This document shows positions 33,929 through 43,021 of a DNA stretch of 54,195 bases, piece after piece. A program made the translations under genes and the position numbers. The notes under the pieces are model-generated. The model had not been told where the DNA came from. It saw only the letters and a list, made by a program, of their open reading frames with translations, and searched no databases. This DNA comes from Clostridia bacterium (GTDB lineage: Bacteria; Bacillota; Clostridia; Oscillospirales; CAG-272), in assembly GCA_017502975.1 (NCBI GenBank), contig JAFVTV010000002.1, forward strand, positions 1 to 54,195. Reading direction: 5' to 3'. Position 1 is the first letter of the stretch, and every line of letters starts with the position of its first letter.

Positions 33929-33966
33929 TATATTATAGCACACTCACTGTCCCAAAAAGCGGACAG
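33929..33966 (-). promoter_or_regulatory. Operator-promoter C (ankyrin-like operon)
   Basis: CTGTCCCAAAAAGCGGACAG (33947-33966) is copy C: CTGTCC and GGACAG make a 6-bp inverted repeat. On the minus strand TATAAT (revcomp at 33931-33936) follows with the box where -35 should be, so a bound protein would block RNA polymerase. Confidence 0.7.
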
Positions 33967-33993
33967 AAGGGGTGTACGAAACGTACACCCCTT
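33967..33993 (-). terminator. Terminator of the WYL gene
   Basis: AAGGGGTGTACG / CGTACACCCCTT stem, abutting operator C. Confidence 0.8.
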
Positions 33994-34003
33994 GATAGAA
34001 GAT

Positions 34004-34984
34004 TCAGTTTTCGTATCTTTCCAGCGTTTTTCTTAACAGTTGTGCAAATTCTGCGCGCACGCTGCCGGGTGAAACGATCTCAATATCGGCACCGAAGTTT
34101 AACACCCACGTGAGGAATAGCGGGCTAATCGCCACCCTCTCGTGGATCTCAAAATGCTCGCCATCTACCTTAAAGAACTGTGTTTCGCGGCCGAATCGGT
34201 CGATAATGATGCTCGCAAGCTTATTCTTGCATCGGAGCGTGACCAATTCCTCCTTGCCACGGAACATACCGAAGGTCTTTTTGGGGTATTGCGCCATATC
34301 AAAATCACGGAAGCGCTCGGCGCCGTCACGGCGCTCGTCAAGCACCTTGATCTTCTGCATTTTATCCACGCGATAGTGGCGGATCTGCTCGTTTTCGCTA
34401 TCGTATGCGATTAAGTAATAATTCTCATCGTCCCACGTGAGCGCAAAGGGACTGACGCGGTAGATCTTTCCGTCATGGCGCAGCACCTTCTCCTTTTCCA
34501 CGTTCCATTCAAAATATTGAAATGAGATTTTAGAGTTGCCGTTGATCGCCTCGTGAATATCGTCCACGGTGTAATAAATACTCTCGTTCATGGTCTTGAT
34601 TCGCCCCGCCACAAACACCTGGCGTTGGAGCTGTCTTGCCTCGTGCTCGCTTGCCAGCGCCTCCAGCTTTTTGATCAGCTCCGTGCTCTTTTTGGGGGTG
34701 ATAAACTTGGAGCCCTGTACCGCATCCACCAGGAGCTTTAGCTCGGGCATTTCAAAATCGCGGCTCACCACGTGATAGCGCGTGGTGCCCTCCTTGCGCA
34801 TCTGAATGTCGATGCCGAAGGTGCGCAATGCCTCAATATCACTGTAAAGCGCCTTGCGCTCCACCGAAATACCCATTTCACCGAGTGCGCTCGCAATTTC
34901 CTCCAAAGTCAGACCGTGCTTCTCATCGGTGCGCTCCAGAAAAAGACGCATCAGATATAATATTTTCAGCTTATTATTTGCCAT
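34004..34984 (-). CDS. WYL-domain transcription regulator
   Basis: 326 residues. N-terminal winged helix (LKILYLMRLFLERTDEKHGLTLEEIASAL), then the WYL domain with the KIYRVSPFALTWDDENYYLIAYD core (W-x-x-x-x-Y-L type) and a C-terminal WCX domain. WYL regulators sense nucleotides or single-stranded DNA; BrxR and CapW repress defence operons. It sits upstream of the box-bearing promoters, making it my first candidate for the protein that binds them; its own promoter lacks the box. ATG 34984 with GGAGGTGTG. Confidence 0.88.
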   Translation of the reverse strand: MANNKLKILYLMRLFLERTDEKHGLTLEEIASALGEMGISVERKALYSDIEALRTFGIDIQMRKEGTTRYHVVSRDFEMPELKLLVDAVQGSKFITPKKSTELIKKLEALASEHEARQLQRQVFVAGRIKTMNESIYYTVDDIHEAINGNSKISFQYFEWNVEKEKVLRHDGKIYRVSPFALTWDDENYYLIAYDSENEQIRHYRVDKMQKIKVLDERRDGAERFRDFDMAQYPKKTFGMFRGKEELVTLRCKNKLASIIIDRFGRETQFFKVDGEHFEIHERVAISPLFLTWVLNFGADIEIVSPGSVRAEFAQLLRKTLERYEN

Positions 34985-35012
34985 AGCACACCTCCGATCG
35001 AGTTCTTGTTTT

Positions 35013-35041
35013 ATTATACCACTTGGCACAAAAGTTGTAAA
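35013..35041 (-). promoter_or_regulatory. Promoter of the WYL gene
   Basis: Minus strand TTTACA (35036-35041), 17 bp, TATAAT (35013-35018). Confidence 0.7.
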
Positions 35042-35067
35042 GGGGTCCCCGAAACGGGGACCCCTTT
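35039..35067. terminator. Hairpin GGGGTCCCC/GGGGACCCC
   Basis: Perfect stem with A and T flanks. A second, AAAGGGAGTCG / CGACTCCCTTT, is at 35102-35130. No gene is seen between 35042 and 35262. Confidence 0.7.
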
Positions 35068-35262
35068 GACTCGGGCAATGTCTGTGCTTATCGCTATGCG
35101 GAAAGGGAGTCGCGAATCACGACTCCCTTTGCTATATTAGGGGTTTGGGCTTAGCCCAATGCCATCGCGGCAGAACAGTCCGCCGTAATACAAAGGCGAA
35201 ACTCGCAATCGACCCTTACTCCCCGAAACAGGGTGTGAACTTAGACGTTCACACTTTTTAGT

Positions 35263-35901
35263 TTATGCTTTTTCTTTGTGTCCCATAATATCTTTATCTA
35301 GGACATCTTGCACGATATCAATTCTTTTTTTCTCCGCTTTCTTTTTCCAAGAGTTAATCATTTCTTGGATTGCAATTAAAATGACAATCCCATACTCATT
35401 CAATTGACAAAAAGCAACCACCTCATCAGATAAAAAAGCATATCCCATAGAAACGATCTGGGATACAATTAAACATAGCAAGTAAAGCGAGTAAATAATA
35501 GGTTTGATCGGTATATAAAATACAAACATATGACTAGCAGCACGAGTATACCCAGCTTTAAATGCAGATAATATAGAGTTAACATTTTGCGTTCTGTCAA
35601 GAAAAAAGATTTTGCAAATCGCATCCGATGACATTATCGCTAGGAGTATCGTGTAAACAAGCACACATATATATGCCCCTAAAGGAAATTCCGTTAAATA
35701 TTCACCTAATTCTTTCAATCCCCACAAGGCAAAAAGGTCTCCAACTATCAGTACAACTCCAAATGCTGCAAACAAAATTTTGATTGACAAATGTGCCTGA
35801 TAAATCTTATATTTATAGCCCACCACATTGAGGCTTGCCGCAATAAGAGGCACAAAAAATGACATTACAATGAACCAAAAAACTAATTGTATTCCTATCA
35901 T
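35263..35901 (-). CDS. Hypothetical membrane protein
   Basis: 212 residues, five likely membrane helices (LVFWFIVMSFFVPLIAAS; ILFAAFGVVLIVGDLFAL; GAYICVLVYTILLAIM; IIYSLYLLCLIVSQIV; a last weak one) and a charged C-terminal tail (KKKAEKKRIDIVQDVLDKD). AT-rich. Unrecognised; a membrane effector is thinkable in this setting. No clear ribosome site (AAGGA is near). Confidence 0.55.
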   Translation of the reverse strand: MIGIQLVFWFIVMSFFVPLIAASLNVVGYKYKIYQAHLSIKILFAAFGVVLIVGDLFALWGLKELGEYLTEFPLGAYICVLVYTILLAIMSSDAICKIFFLDRTQNVNSILSAFKAGYTRAASHMFVFYIPIKPIIYSLYLLCLIVSQIVSMGYAFLSDEVVAFCQLNEYGIVILIAIQEMINSWKKKAEKKRIDIVQDVLDKDIMGHKEKA

Positions 35902-36116
35902 TAAAATCCTTTTCCTATAAATAATTGTAATGTGCTTTTGCCCATATTTATTTGAAAGCTTTAGTTTTCAAAACAAATGGGCAACTGTAAAAATGTGATT
36001 GTGTTTAGTTTTCATTGATATTATACAACCAAAGAATAGAAAAGTCAATATATTGTGCTGTTGTTTTTAAAATAATCTATATATTGTGTTTCAGGCTTCT
36101 CTGCTTAGTGAAACAT
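35902..36116. other. AT-rich spacer, no gene
   Basis: Short inverted stretch (TTTGAAAGC TTTAG TTTTCAAA, about 35950) and A/T runs. Probably promoter of the 35263-35901 gene. Confidence 0.35.
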
Positions 36117-36151
36117 TAAAAGGGCCTGGGCAAATTGCCCAGGCCCTACCC
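36117..36151 (-). terminator. Terminator of the helicase-nuclease gene
   Basis: AGGGCCTGGGCAA / TTGCCCAGGCCCT perfect palindrome, TTTT on the minus-strand 3' side. Confidence 0.85.
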
Positions 36152-36188
36152 ATTGAGAGTAGCCCCGACGGGCTGATGTTCGATTATC

Positions 36189-39100
36189 TTATTGCTTTAA
36201 CGAAAGCATATCACCACTGATCTCAATATCACTTGAAATCAATTTCAATGCTCTTTCAAGCCGGGACAAGATGGCATCTCCCATGCGGCTGAAGCCAAGG
36301 TGTTGCACGAGGAGGCGGAACAGTCCCATCTTCTCGGCAGAAACATTTTGTTTCAGCAGTTCCTTCAAGCCGAGCGCCAATTCCTCGATCGCAATATATT
36401 TGACATCGCGGGGAGTGCCTGCGTTTTCTGCAGGAACACGAAGCATTGGGATTTCTTTGCCTTGCAAATACAGGAATCCGTTTTTGCGAATGATGCCAAG
36501 GTTACGGCAATAGCGCATTTGTGCCTCATATTCGCGCAAAACAACGGATGTCACCTTTTCACGGCCGTCATACAAATGGACCAATCGCTTCAGAATCCAT
36601 TCTTCCGACACAGGAGATTCCACCTCAAGCACTGCACGTATAATACGGGGTACGTCGTAGTTGCATCGGGATTGAACGTTGAACACATTTACCATCTGAT
36701 ACCTTGGAAATTCAAAGTGCTTTTCTTCCACTCTTTCCTCGAAAGAGACCTCCGGCTCGTCCGGCTGCGCATCCACTCTGGGAGCATTTTCAATTGCTTC
36801 CTTCACCGCGGCAAGCAGTCGTTCTTTTTCTGCGCGCTTGTTTCTGAACCAGTCGGTCGACCAGATGCGGTAGAATTTCCAACCCATATTCTCCAAAATG
36901 GTTTGGCGCAAGCGATCTCGGTCGCGTGCGTTTTTGGAAGAATGGTAGGTGGCACCGTCGCACTCAATTGCCAACAGATAGTTGGAGCTGTGCGGATGCT
37001 TCAGTGCCAAGTCGATTTTAAAGGAAGAACAACCCACTTGGGTGTCAACTGCGTATCCCTTGTCACGCAAAAACTCGCACACTTCCATCTCAAATTCGGA
37101 ATCAAAGTGTTCGAATGCATTGACACTAACAGCGCGCTCCAAAGCGATAGCGCCGTTTTCCGCATAATCCAAATATTCGCGCAGGAGTCTTGCGCCAACC
37201 GATTGCGTGCGTGACAAATCAATGTCACTGTAATGCATGGAGGTAACAAGCTGCACGTTATATTTGGCGCGTGTAACGGCAACGTTCAAACGGCGCTCGC
37301 CGCCCTCTCGATTGATCGGACCAAAGTTCAGCAGCAATCTGCCTTGGGCATCCTTGGCGTATGCAATGCTGAAAATGATCGTATCACGTTCATCACCCTG
37401 TACGGTTTCCAGATTTTTGACAAAGAAGGGCTCGGGACGATCAGACTTAAAGAACGGCTCCTTGGAGGGATCGCTTTGCCTGCGCTTGGCGATCAGCTTT
37501 TCAATCAAGTTCTGCTGTGAAATGCTGAATGCCACAACGCCGAGACTGCGCTCGGGATACTTTTCAATATTTTCAAACACCAGATCCACCACGCGTTCGG
37601 CTTCGGCTCTATTCGTCTTGCTTTGGCGATCAAACGTGCCATCCACATAGTGGTAATCCACGCCAACGCCCGGCATATCCGCCTTTGCAGAGGGGAAGGT
37701 AACCAAGTCGTTATCGTAGAAATTCTTGTTGGAAAAAGAGATCAGCTGCTCAAATCGGCTTCTGTAATGCCACTTGAGTCTGCGCTGCGGGAAGGTGGTA
37801 GAGCAAAGATCCAAAATCGACTCGAAATCGGTAATGCTCTCATCCTCGCTATCGTCATCCATATCAGCCGAGGCATTAAAGAAATTGCTGGGCGGCATCT
37901 GCTTCGAGTCACCGACTACGATCAGCTGCTTACCACGATAGACGGCACCAATCGCATCCTGCGGGAAAATCTGCGATGCCTCATCGAATATGATCACATC
38001 AAATTTGATATCGGGCGACAGGAACGTGCTGACGCTCAAGGGCGACATCAAGAAGCAGGGCTTCAGCGTCAGCGCCAACTCTCCGATTTCGGAAAGAAGT
38101 TGACGAACGCCCTTTTGCTTGCGGCGCTTTTCTCCCTCTCGGAGCAAGATCGAGATCGCGCTACCTTGCGCCACCATATCAAGACTCGGGCGCTGTGCCG
38201 AAACGCTTGCACGGATCTTAGCCTTGTTGATCTCAAAATTCAGTTCGTCCTTTTCCTTGAAACGTCTTACTGCCTCATCGTGGGGAACGCGCATCAACTC
38301 CAGCAATACGGGGGAATCGTGCAAAACGGCATCCACCCACTGCGAGTAAAATGCCTTTTTGAAAGCGGGGATCACTTCATCGGTCGCGATCTTGCGATCA
38401 ATCGTATAATCAACAAAGCCTCTCGTTTCAAGATTTTGGAGCTTCTTGAGCAATTTCACAAACTCGCACCAATTGTCAAGCTGATCGATGGATTGCAGGC
38501 AAGTGCGCAGCTTGTCGGCAAGTGCCAACAGATCTATAGCTTTGAAGTCGCACTCTGCCAAATCTACCTGGGCAAATATGCGTTTTTCTGCATTGCTGCT
38601 CGGTTGCAATGCTTCGTCAAAATCCTTGGCAAACTGTGCAAAACTGCCTTGCTGTGCGGCGAACTCTTCTACAGACAGCTCTGCAAGCGACGCGTACGCG
38701 ACACCATCATTTGCAAATGCCACCATTGCCTGCAGTTCTGCAATCAACTGATCAAAATCGGTCGTTACGCCTTGATATCCGACACCAAGTAAGGGCGCAA
38801 TATCGCTTGCCAAACGATCAAATTCAACCTGTGTTGCCTGACAGCAAGCAAGCGCTTCCATATGCTGCACTGCGGCTTTGTACTTGGGCTTTTTGCCGTT
38901 GTGACGACAAAGCTTTAGCTCAGCCATCATGCGCTTGTACTCGCTATTAAACAAGCGTGAGAAACCGCCGTTAAATTGCTTCGTCAGCTTTTTGTGGAAC
39001 AAGGCCCCGTCGATTTTATAAATATCGGCATCGTATTGCTCATCCAAAATGGCGCGCTTTGCCAAAACGGTTGCTGCCAAAGGTTGTATTTCCAATACAG

Positions 39101-40835
39101 TTTTTAAGAGTTGAGCAACTCTGCCGGACTCCAACAATGCAGGAACTATAAAATTGCTTTCACTTGCCAGTGCAAAAAAGCTTCGGAATGCATACGCAGA
39201 TCGCAGTGTATCGATCTTAACACCGTATTTTGCATTGGCGCGCAGAGCAATTTGATTCAAAGCAACGCAAAGATCGGCAAGCACCTTGAGATCGGCCTTG
39301 AGTTGCATTTTTGCCTCATAAGAGGTATCCGGTGTGTCGAAACCAAACCAAGAATTGTGGTGATAGTCATATCCGATAGAGGGCGTGTATTCCACGTATC
39401 GCTCCAATGCGGCTATAGCGCGCTCAATATATTCTTCACCCTTGGATTTGATATTGGCGATCGCAAATTCGGTGTCTGGCGCCTTTCGGCAGGCAGAAAT
39501 CTCCTCGTACAGCCGATAAAGAGTTTTATTGATAACAGGGCGGACTTTGTGTAGCTCCTCCGCATAGGCGTCCAACTGCCGTTGCGCCTTGCGCTTTGCC
39601 TCCAGCTCGTGCTGTGCACGCTCGGAGACGCCACTTTTTTGTGCTTTCAACGTGTGGCACAGTTCCTCAATGACCTGCTTCTTGTTCGCTTTGTGGCTGT
39701 GCAGCTCCAAACAGAACTCCTCGAGTCCCGCTTTTTTTAACTTATCGTATACTACACTCAGAGCGGCAAGCTTTTCGGAGACAAACAATACCTTCTTGCC
39801 GTCTGCCAAGCACTCCGCAATGATATTGGTGATAGTTTGGCTCTTGCCCGTTCCGGGAGGGCCCTGCAAGACAAAGCTTTTGCCTTCTTTCGCCATTTCA
39901 ATGGCTTCGGATTGGCTGGAGTCTGCATCTACTACGTTATGCAATTCAAGCAAATCAACGGGAGAGATCATATCGCCATCTCCCGTGCCCAGACCGATCA
40001 CAGACATATCGTCTCCGGCCATTGCACGTACGTTGGGGCTCTTAATAATCGTTTCCGCATTGTTTTTGAGATCCTGATACATATTGATCTTCAAAAACGA
40101 GAAAATGCCGAGCTTGCAATCTCTCGCGACCGTCCATTTTAAACGGGAAACGAGCGCCTCCACTTTGTCAAAATAAGCTTCAATGTCATCGTCATCATCA
40201 AACGCGGGGAGCGTAAAGCCAAACTCGTTTTGCAGTTTATAGGAGAACGTGGGGTTGACAATGATCTCGTCATCGGTAACCTTGATGTGATAGGGGTCAA
40301 GCGCGGATTCATTTTCGATGGAAACAGGAACGAGAAGAATGGGGGCCTTCATCACATATTCGGAGTTTTCATTTTCGGTCCAATGGATAAAGCCAAATGC
40401 GAGATAGAGAATGTTAACACCGGTTTCCTCAATAGCAGTGCGTCCCTTCTTACTGATGTTTTTCAATGCCTGAAGGGGCTTATTGGAGCTGTTATAGACC
40501 AGAATTTGTCCTTTTTTTAACTTGCGCCCATACATAGCGAGGTACTGCTCTTTGGTGATCTTGATCTCACCGGAAGGGGCACTCGTCCCCTCGGCGGTTT
40601 CGCTTTCCGCGGGGATCATATCCTCAGCAAATTCAAAATCGTCATCTTCCTCGTCGTTTTTGGGATCATAGACCTCAAACACTGCAGAGTGCTCTGCACC
40701 GGAGAAAAGCATGCCAATATCGGGGGCAACAATTTCTGCCGTCCCCATCTTGGTATTTCTGAAATTCACCAAATTGTTCCGCTTGCCAGTATCAAACAGC
40801 AAATCGGCCCATTTGTTCAAGGTCGCTCTTTCCAT
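36189..40835 (-). CDS. DUF4011 / SF1 helicase / Vsr-like nuclease / DUF3320 giant protein
   Basis: 1548 residues in one chain. Residues 1-290: DUF4011 (NKWADLLFDTGKRNNLVNFR). Helicase motif I LQGPPGTGKSQT at about 330; motif II IIFDEASQIFPQD and QLIVVGDSKQMPPSNF near 1000; motifs IV-VI VQGDERDTIIFS and RRLNVAVTRAK near 1190. Nuclease at about 1270: VGCSSFKIDLAL and LLAIECDGATYH, a D...ExD Vsr-like site. DUF3320-like C-terminus. Such proteins are repeatedly found in defence islands, presumably loading on and cutting foreign DNA. ATG 40835 follows GGAG; TTG 40847 is too close to it. Confidence 0.9.
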   Translation of the reverse strand: MERATLNKWADLLFDTGKRNNLVNFRNTKMGTAEIVAPDIGMLFSGAEHSAVFEVYDPKNDEEDDDFEFAEDMIPAESETAEGTSAPSGEIKITKEQYLAMYGRKLKKGQILVYNSSNKPLQALKNISKKGRTAIEETGVNILYLAFGFIHWTENENSEYVMKAPILLVPVSIENESALDPYHIKVTDDEIIVNPTFSYKLQNEFGFTLPAFDDDDDIEAYFDKVEALVSRLKWTVARDCKLGIFSFLKINMYQDLKNNAETIIKSPNVRAMAGDDMSVIGLGTGDGDMISPVDLLELHNVVDADSSQSEAIEMAKEGKSFVLQGPPGTGKSQTITNIIAECLADGKKVLFVSEKLAALSVVYDKLKKAGLEEFCLELHSHKANKKQVIEELCHTLKAQKSGVSERAQHELEAKRKAQRQLDAYAEELHKVRPVINKTLYRLYEEISACRKAPDTEFAIANIKSKGEEYIERAIAALERYVEYTPSIGYDYHHNSWFGFDTPDTSYEAKMQLKADLKVLADLCVALNQIALRANAKYGVKIDTLRSAYAFRSFFALASESNFIVPALLESGRVAQLLKTVLEIQPLAATVLAKRAILDEQYDADIYKIDGALFHKKLTKQFNGGFSRLFNSEYKRMMAELKLCRHNGKKPKYKAAVQHMEALACCQATQVEFDRLASDIAPLLGVGYQGVTTDFDQLIAELQAMVAFANDGVAYASLAELSVEEFAAQQGSFAQFAKDFDEALQPSSNAEKRIFAQVDLAECDFKAIDLLALADKLRTCLQSIDQLDNWCEFVKLLKKLQNLETRGFVDYTIDRKIATDEVIPAFKKAFYSQWVDAVLHDSPVLLELMRVPHDEAVRRFKEKDELNFEINKAKIRASVSAQRPSLDMVAQGSAISILLREGEKRRKQKGVRQLLSEIGELALTLKPCFLMSPLSVSTFLSPDIKFDVIIFDEASQIFPQDAIGAVYRGKQLIVVGDSKQMPPSNFFNASADMDDDSEDESITDFESILDLCSTTFPQRRLKWHYRSRFEQLISFSNKNFYDNDLVTFPSAKADMPGVGVDYHYVDGTFDRQSKTNRAEAERVVDLVFENIEKYPERSLGVVAFSISQQNLIEKLIAKRRQSDPSKEPFFKSDRPEPFFVKNLETVQGDERDTIIFSIAYAKDAQGRLLLNFGPINREGGERRLNVAVTRAKYNVQLVTSMHYSDIDLSRTQSVGARLLREYLDYAENGAIALERAVSVNAFEHFDSEFEMEVCEFLRDKGYAVDTQVGCSSFKIDLALKHPHSSNYLLAIECDGATYHSSKNARDRDRLRQTILENMGWKFYRIWSTDWFRNKRAEKERLLAAVKEAIENAPRVDAQPDEPEVSFEERVEEKHFEFPRYQMVNVFNVQSRCNYDVPRIIRAVLEVESPVSEEWILKRLVHLYDGREKVTSVVLREYEAQMRYCRNLGIIRKNGFLYLQGKEIPMLRVPAENAGTPRDVKYIAIEELALGLKELLKQNVSAEKMGLFRLLVQHLGFSRMGDAILSRLERALKLISSDIEISGDMLSLKQ

Positions 40836-40935
40836 TTCGATCTCCAATCTGTCGCATTTTGCTTGACTTGCCTCCTATTATATCATAAACCTTGCTCTTT
40901 GGCAATTACATTGCCACAAAAAGAGGATTTATAGA

Positions 40936-40961
40936 AAAAGCGGGACATCAATCGTCCCGCT
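40936..40961 (-). terminator. Terminator overlapping a stop codon
   Basis: AGCGGGAC / GTCCCGCT with T run on the minus side; it covers the last codons of the DUF6809-like gene. Confidence 0.75.
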
Positions 40962-41220
40962 CTGTCATTGCCGCGATAGCAATCTGCATGCCGAGGCGAA
41001 AAGCGTGTATAAAGACCTCCTTATCGCACAACTCGGCATACTCGTTCCAGCAGTCGTCTAATTTCTCAAAGGTTTCTTTCAATTCCCCCGTGAGATTACT
41101 TGTTAGCTTTTCGTGATGCCGGGCGATGTAGCCCATCAGCTGCGTCATCTCGGGCGTGTGGCGCACGCTGCCGTAAGGCACAACGTTCCCACGCCAAAGC
41201 TCCTCCAAAATGTTAGCCAT
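40948..41220 (-). CDS. DUF6809-like small protein
   Basis: 90 residues. ANILEELWRGNVVPYG at the start and FIHAFRLGMQIAIAAM at the end are typical of this small helical family common in Clostridia mobile DNA. ATG 41220 follows GGAGGTGAGGGAA. Overlaps the upstream gene by 8 bp. No known function. Confidence 0.7.
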   Translation of the reverse strand: MANILEELWRGNVVPYGSVRHTPEMTQLMGYIARHHEKLTSNLTGELKETFEKLDDCWNEYAELCDKEVFIHAFRLGMQIAIAAMTERDD

Positions 41221-41458
41221 TTCCCTCACCTCCCGATGTAAAAACGGCGGCCGCGCTACCGAGATCACTCTCGGCAATGCAGTCGCCGTTTTGTTTCATT
41301 TTTTCTGCCGCGATCAGCGTCTGACGGACGATCTCCAGCTCCAAGCGCGTTTGCTCGTCCACCGTTTTGTCGGGTGCCAATAGCATCGACTTGAACACCT
41401 CGCCCATCACGCCGTAGCGCTCCCCGTAGTATAGTTCTTTCACTGTAATTTGTGCCAT
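41213..41458 (-). CDS. Hypothetical small protein, coupled to DUF6809
   Basis: 81 residues: MAQITVKELYYGERYGVM..., helical. Ribosome site AGGAGG before ATG. Its stop overlaps the start of the DUF6809-like gene, which supports a real pair, likely on one transcript. Confidence 0.6.
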   Translation of the reverse strand: MAQITVKELYYGERYGVMGEVFKSMLLAPDKTVDEQTRLELEIVRQTLIAAEKMKQNGDCIAESDLGSAAAVFTSGGEGNG

Positions 41459-41557
41459 TTTTGCTACCTCCTATGGTTGGTAGCACACACTATACCACAA
41501 GTTACGGGAGAAGTCCAGAAAAGAAATTGTTAATATGAAATGTGCTTTTCAACACAC

Positions 41558-42034
41558 TCAGTTTTCCCTTATCTCTGCTGCATTATCATCTTTTAGAGCG
41601 TGGATAAATTTTATGATGGCATCTTTTTCGTCGTCGCTTAAAATCAATTCGCCGATTTCAAAGTCACCCGCTATTTGCGTTTTTATTGATATTAAAATGC
41701 TGTTTTTAAGCCTAAACTCGTCAAAAACTTTTTTTATCTTGTATGTTATCATTTCTATGGCCGATTTTGGGAAAATCTTTATGCCAATTTCTGTTTCATA
41801 TTCATTCCAATACTCACGAAGAGGTTTTTGAAATTGAAGGACACAAACATCTTTTTTGTAATCAATTATCACCGTATATGATGCTTTATCTTCATTTTCG
41901 TCAACCGTGATATGTGTTAAATATTCTTGCTTGCATAAATCTATCCCAAAAGGACGCAACACCTTAGCAATAGCATCTGCATCCACGCGAAACCGATTTT
42001 TTTGAAGATCATTAATTGTCAGAAATGTTTTCAT
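41558..42034 (-). CDS. Hypothetical partner of the TIR protein
   Basis: 158 residues, mixed alpha/beta, AT-rich codons. MKTFLTINDLQKNRFRVDADAIAKVL, then YTVIIDYKKDVCVLQFQKPL. Not recognised. ATG 42034 shares ATGA with the TIR stop and GGAGG lies inside the TIR tail, so the two are translated as a unit. Candidate immunity, sensor or accessory protein. Confidence 0.65.
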   Translation of the reverse strand: MKTFLTINDLQKNRFRVDADAIAKVLRPFGIDLCKQEYLTHITVDENEDKASYTVIIDYKKDVCVLQFQKPLREYWNEYETEIGIKIFPKSAIEMITYKIKKVFDEFRLKNSILISIKTQIAGDFEIGELILSDDEKDAIIKFIHALKDDNAAEIREN

Positions 42035-43005
42035 CTTAACCTCCATGTCATTTGTTTAAATACAAATTCACCCAGGTCCTTGCCGTTGGAAATCTTTTCG
42101 CCATACACCCCCATTGTTGCATTCAATGCTAATACCTTTTCGCTTTGATCTGCACCAATCCACAGCTGATAGGAATTATATCCAGGGCGGCCATATCTTC
42201 CCAAATCAGAAGATCCGTATATCCCCATAGTATCCTCACCATTGGGAACCCAAAGACGATATCCGTTAGACTCACCCAGGAAACTGATTTGATACATATG
42301 TCCCTTATACTGTGTTTTCCTTTCTATCATTTGACCGTTAAGAAGCCAAGATCTTCCTGCTGAAACGCTTTCGTCAATCTCTTTATGCGAAAATGAAAAA
42401 TCGGGATATTGAGACTGAGTCTTCTGAAGCAAGGCCATAATTCGTTCGTGTGCCTGTTCTAGCTGCTGTTCCAAAAATAGCTGCTTGTCTTCGCGTGCAT
42501 AACGCGTTAGATTTGGAATCAGATCATCATCTATGTCGACATGTTTGCTAGTGACTTTTTTAGGATTTTTAGCTATAGGCGCTGGCTCATATTGAGGACT
42601 ATCTTGAAGTTTCAAAACAAGTTGCTCAATATTCTTTACAAAGTCGCCCTGCGTAAAATCAATGTACTGGAATCCATTCAAATAAAAGGGAAGTTCTGTA
42701 TCCTCTTTTTTGATTACCACGATTTTGCTTGGGTTTTTGACAAAATAGTTAAAGAGCAATTGGGTCTCTGTGCCTACACCACCTTTAATACCATCAGCTT
42801 TCTCTGCATACTGGCGAGTGGCAACAACGATAATTTTATCGCTATCACGAATCTCTTCTACCATCATACGATTCAAATCATCGATAGTTCGCGTGCCATC
42901 ACATCGTGCATCAAAGCCGTAAGGATTTCTTAAAGTGTTGGCAATTTTTACAACCCATTCTCTATGTGCATCGCTATCCCAAGAATATGACAAAAATACT
43001 CGCAT
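42031..43005 (-). CDS. TIR/SEFIR-domain protein
   Basis: 324 residues. MRVFLSYSWDSDAHREWVVKIANTLR, FDARCDG, DSDKIIVVATRQYAEKA and GGVGTETQLL make a SEFIR/TIR fold; the Glu in GTETQLL is a plausible NADase residue. A linker leads to a helical segment (DKQLFLEQQLEQAHERIMALL) and a beta C-terminus (GHMYQISFLGESNGYRLWV). Bacterial TIR proteins deplete NAD or make cyclic ADP-ribose during phage defence. ATG 43005 has AGGAG; the frame up to 43299 runs into fic. AT-rich. Confidence 0.82.
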   Translation of the reverse strand: MRVFLSYSWDSDAHREWVVKIANTLRNPYGFDARCDGTRTIDDLNRMMVEEIRDSDKIIVVATRQYAEKADGIKGGVGTETQLLFNYFVKNPSKIVVIKKEDTELPFYLNGFQYIDFTQGDFVKNIEQLVLKLQDSPQYEPAPIAKNPKKVTSKHVDIDDDLIPNLTRYAREDKQLFLEQQLEQAHERIMALLQKTQSQYPDFSFSHKEIDESVSAGRSWLLNGQMIERKTQYKGHMYQISFLGESNGYRLWVPNGEDTMGIYGSSDLGRYGRPGYNSYQLWIGADQSEKVLALNATMGVYGEKISNGKDLGEFVFKQMTWRLR

Positions 43006-43021
43006 TGTTATTCTCCTTTTT

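Noticed and set aside
36300-40142. Long + strand frames opposite the helicase gene
   Set aside because: They are shadows of a 1.5k-residue minus-strand gene with full motifs and have no ribosome sites.
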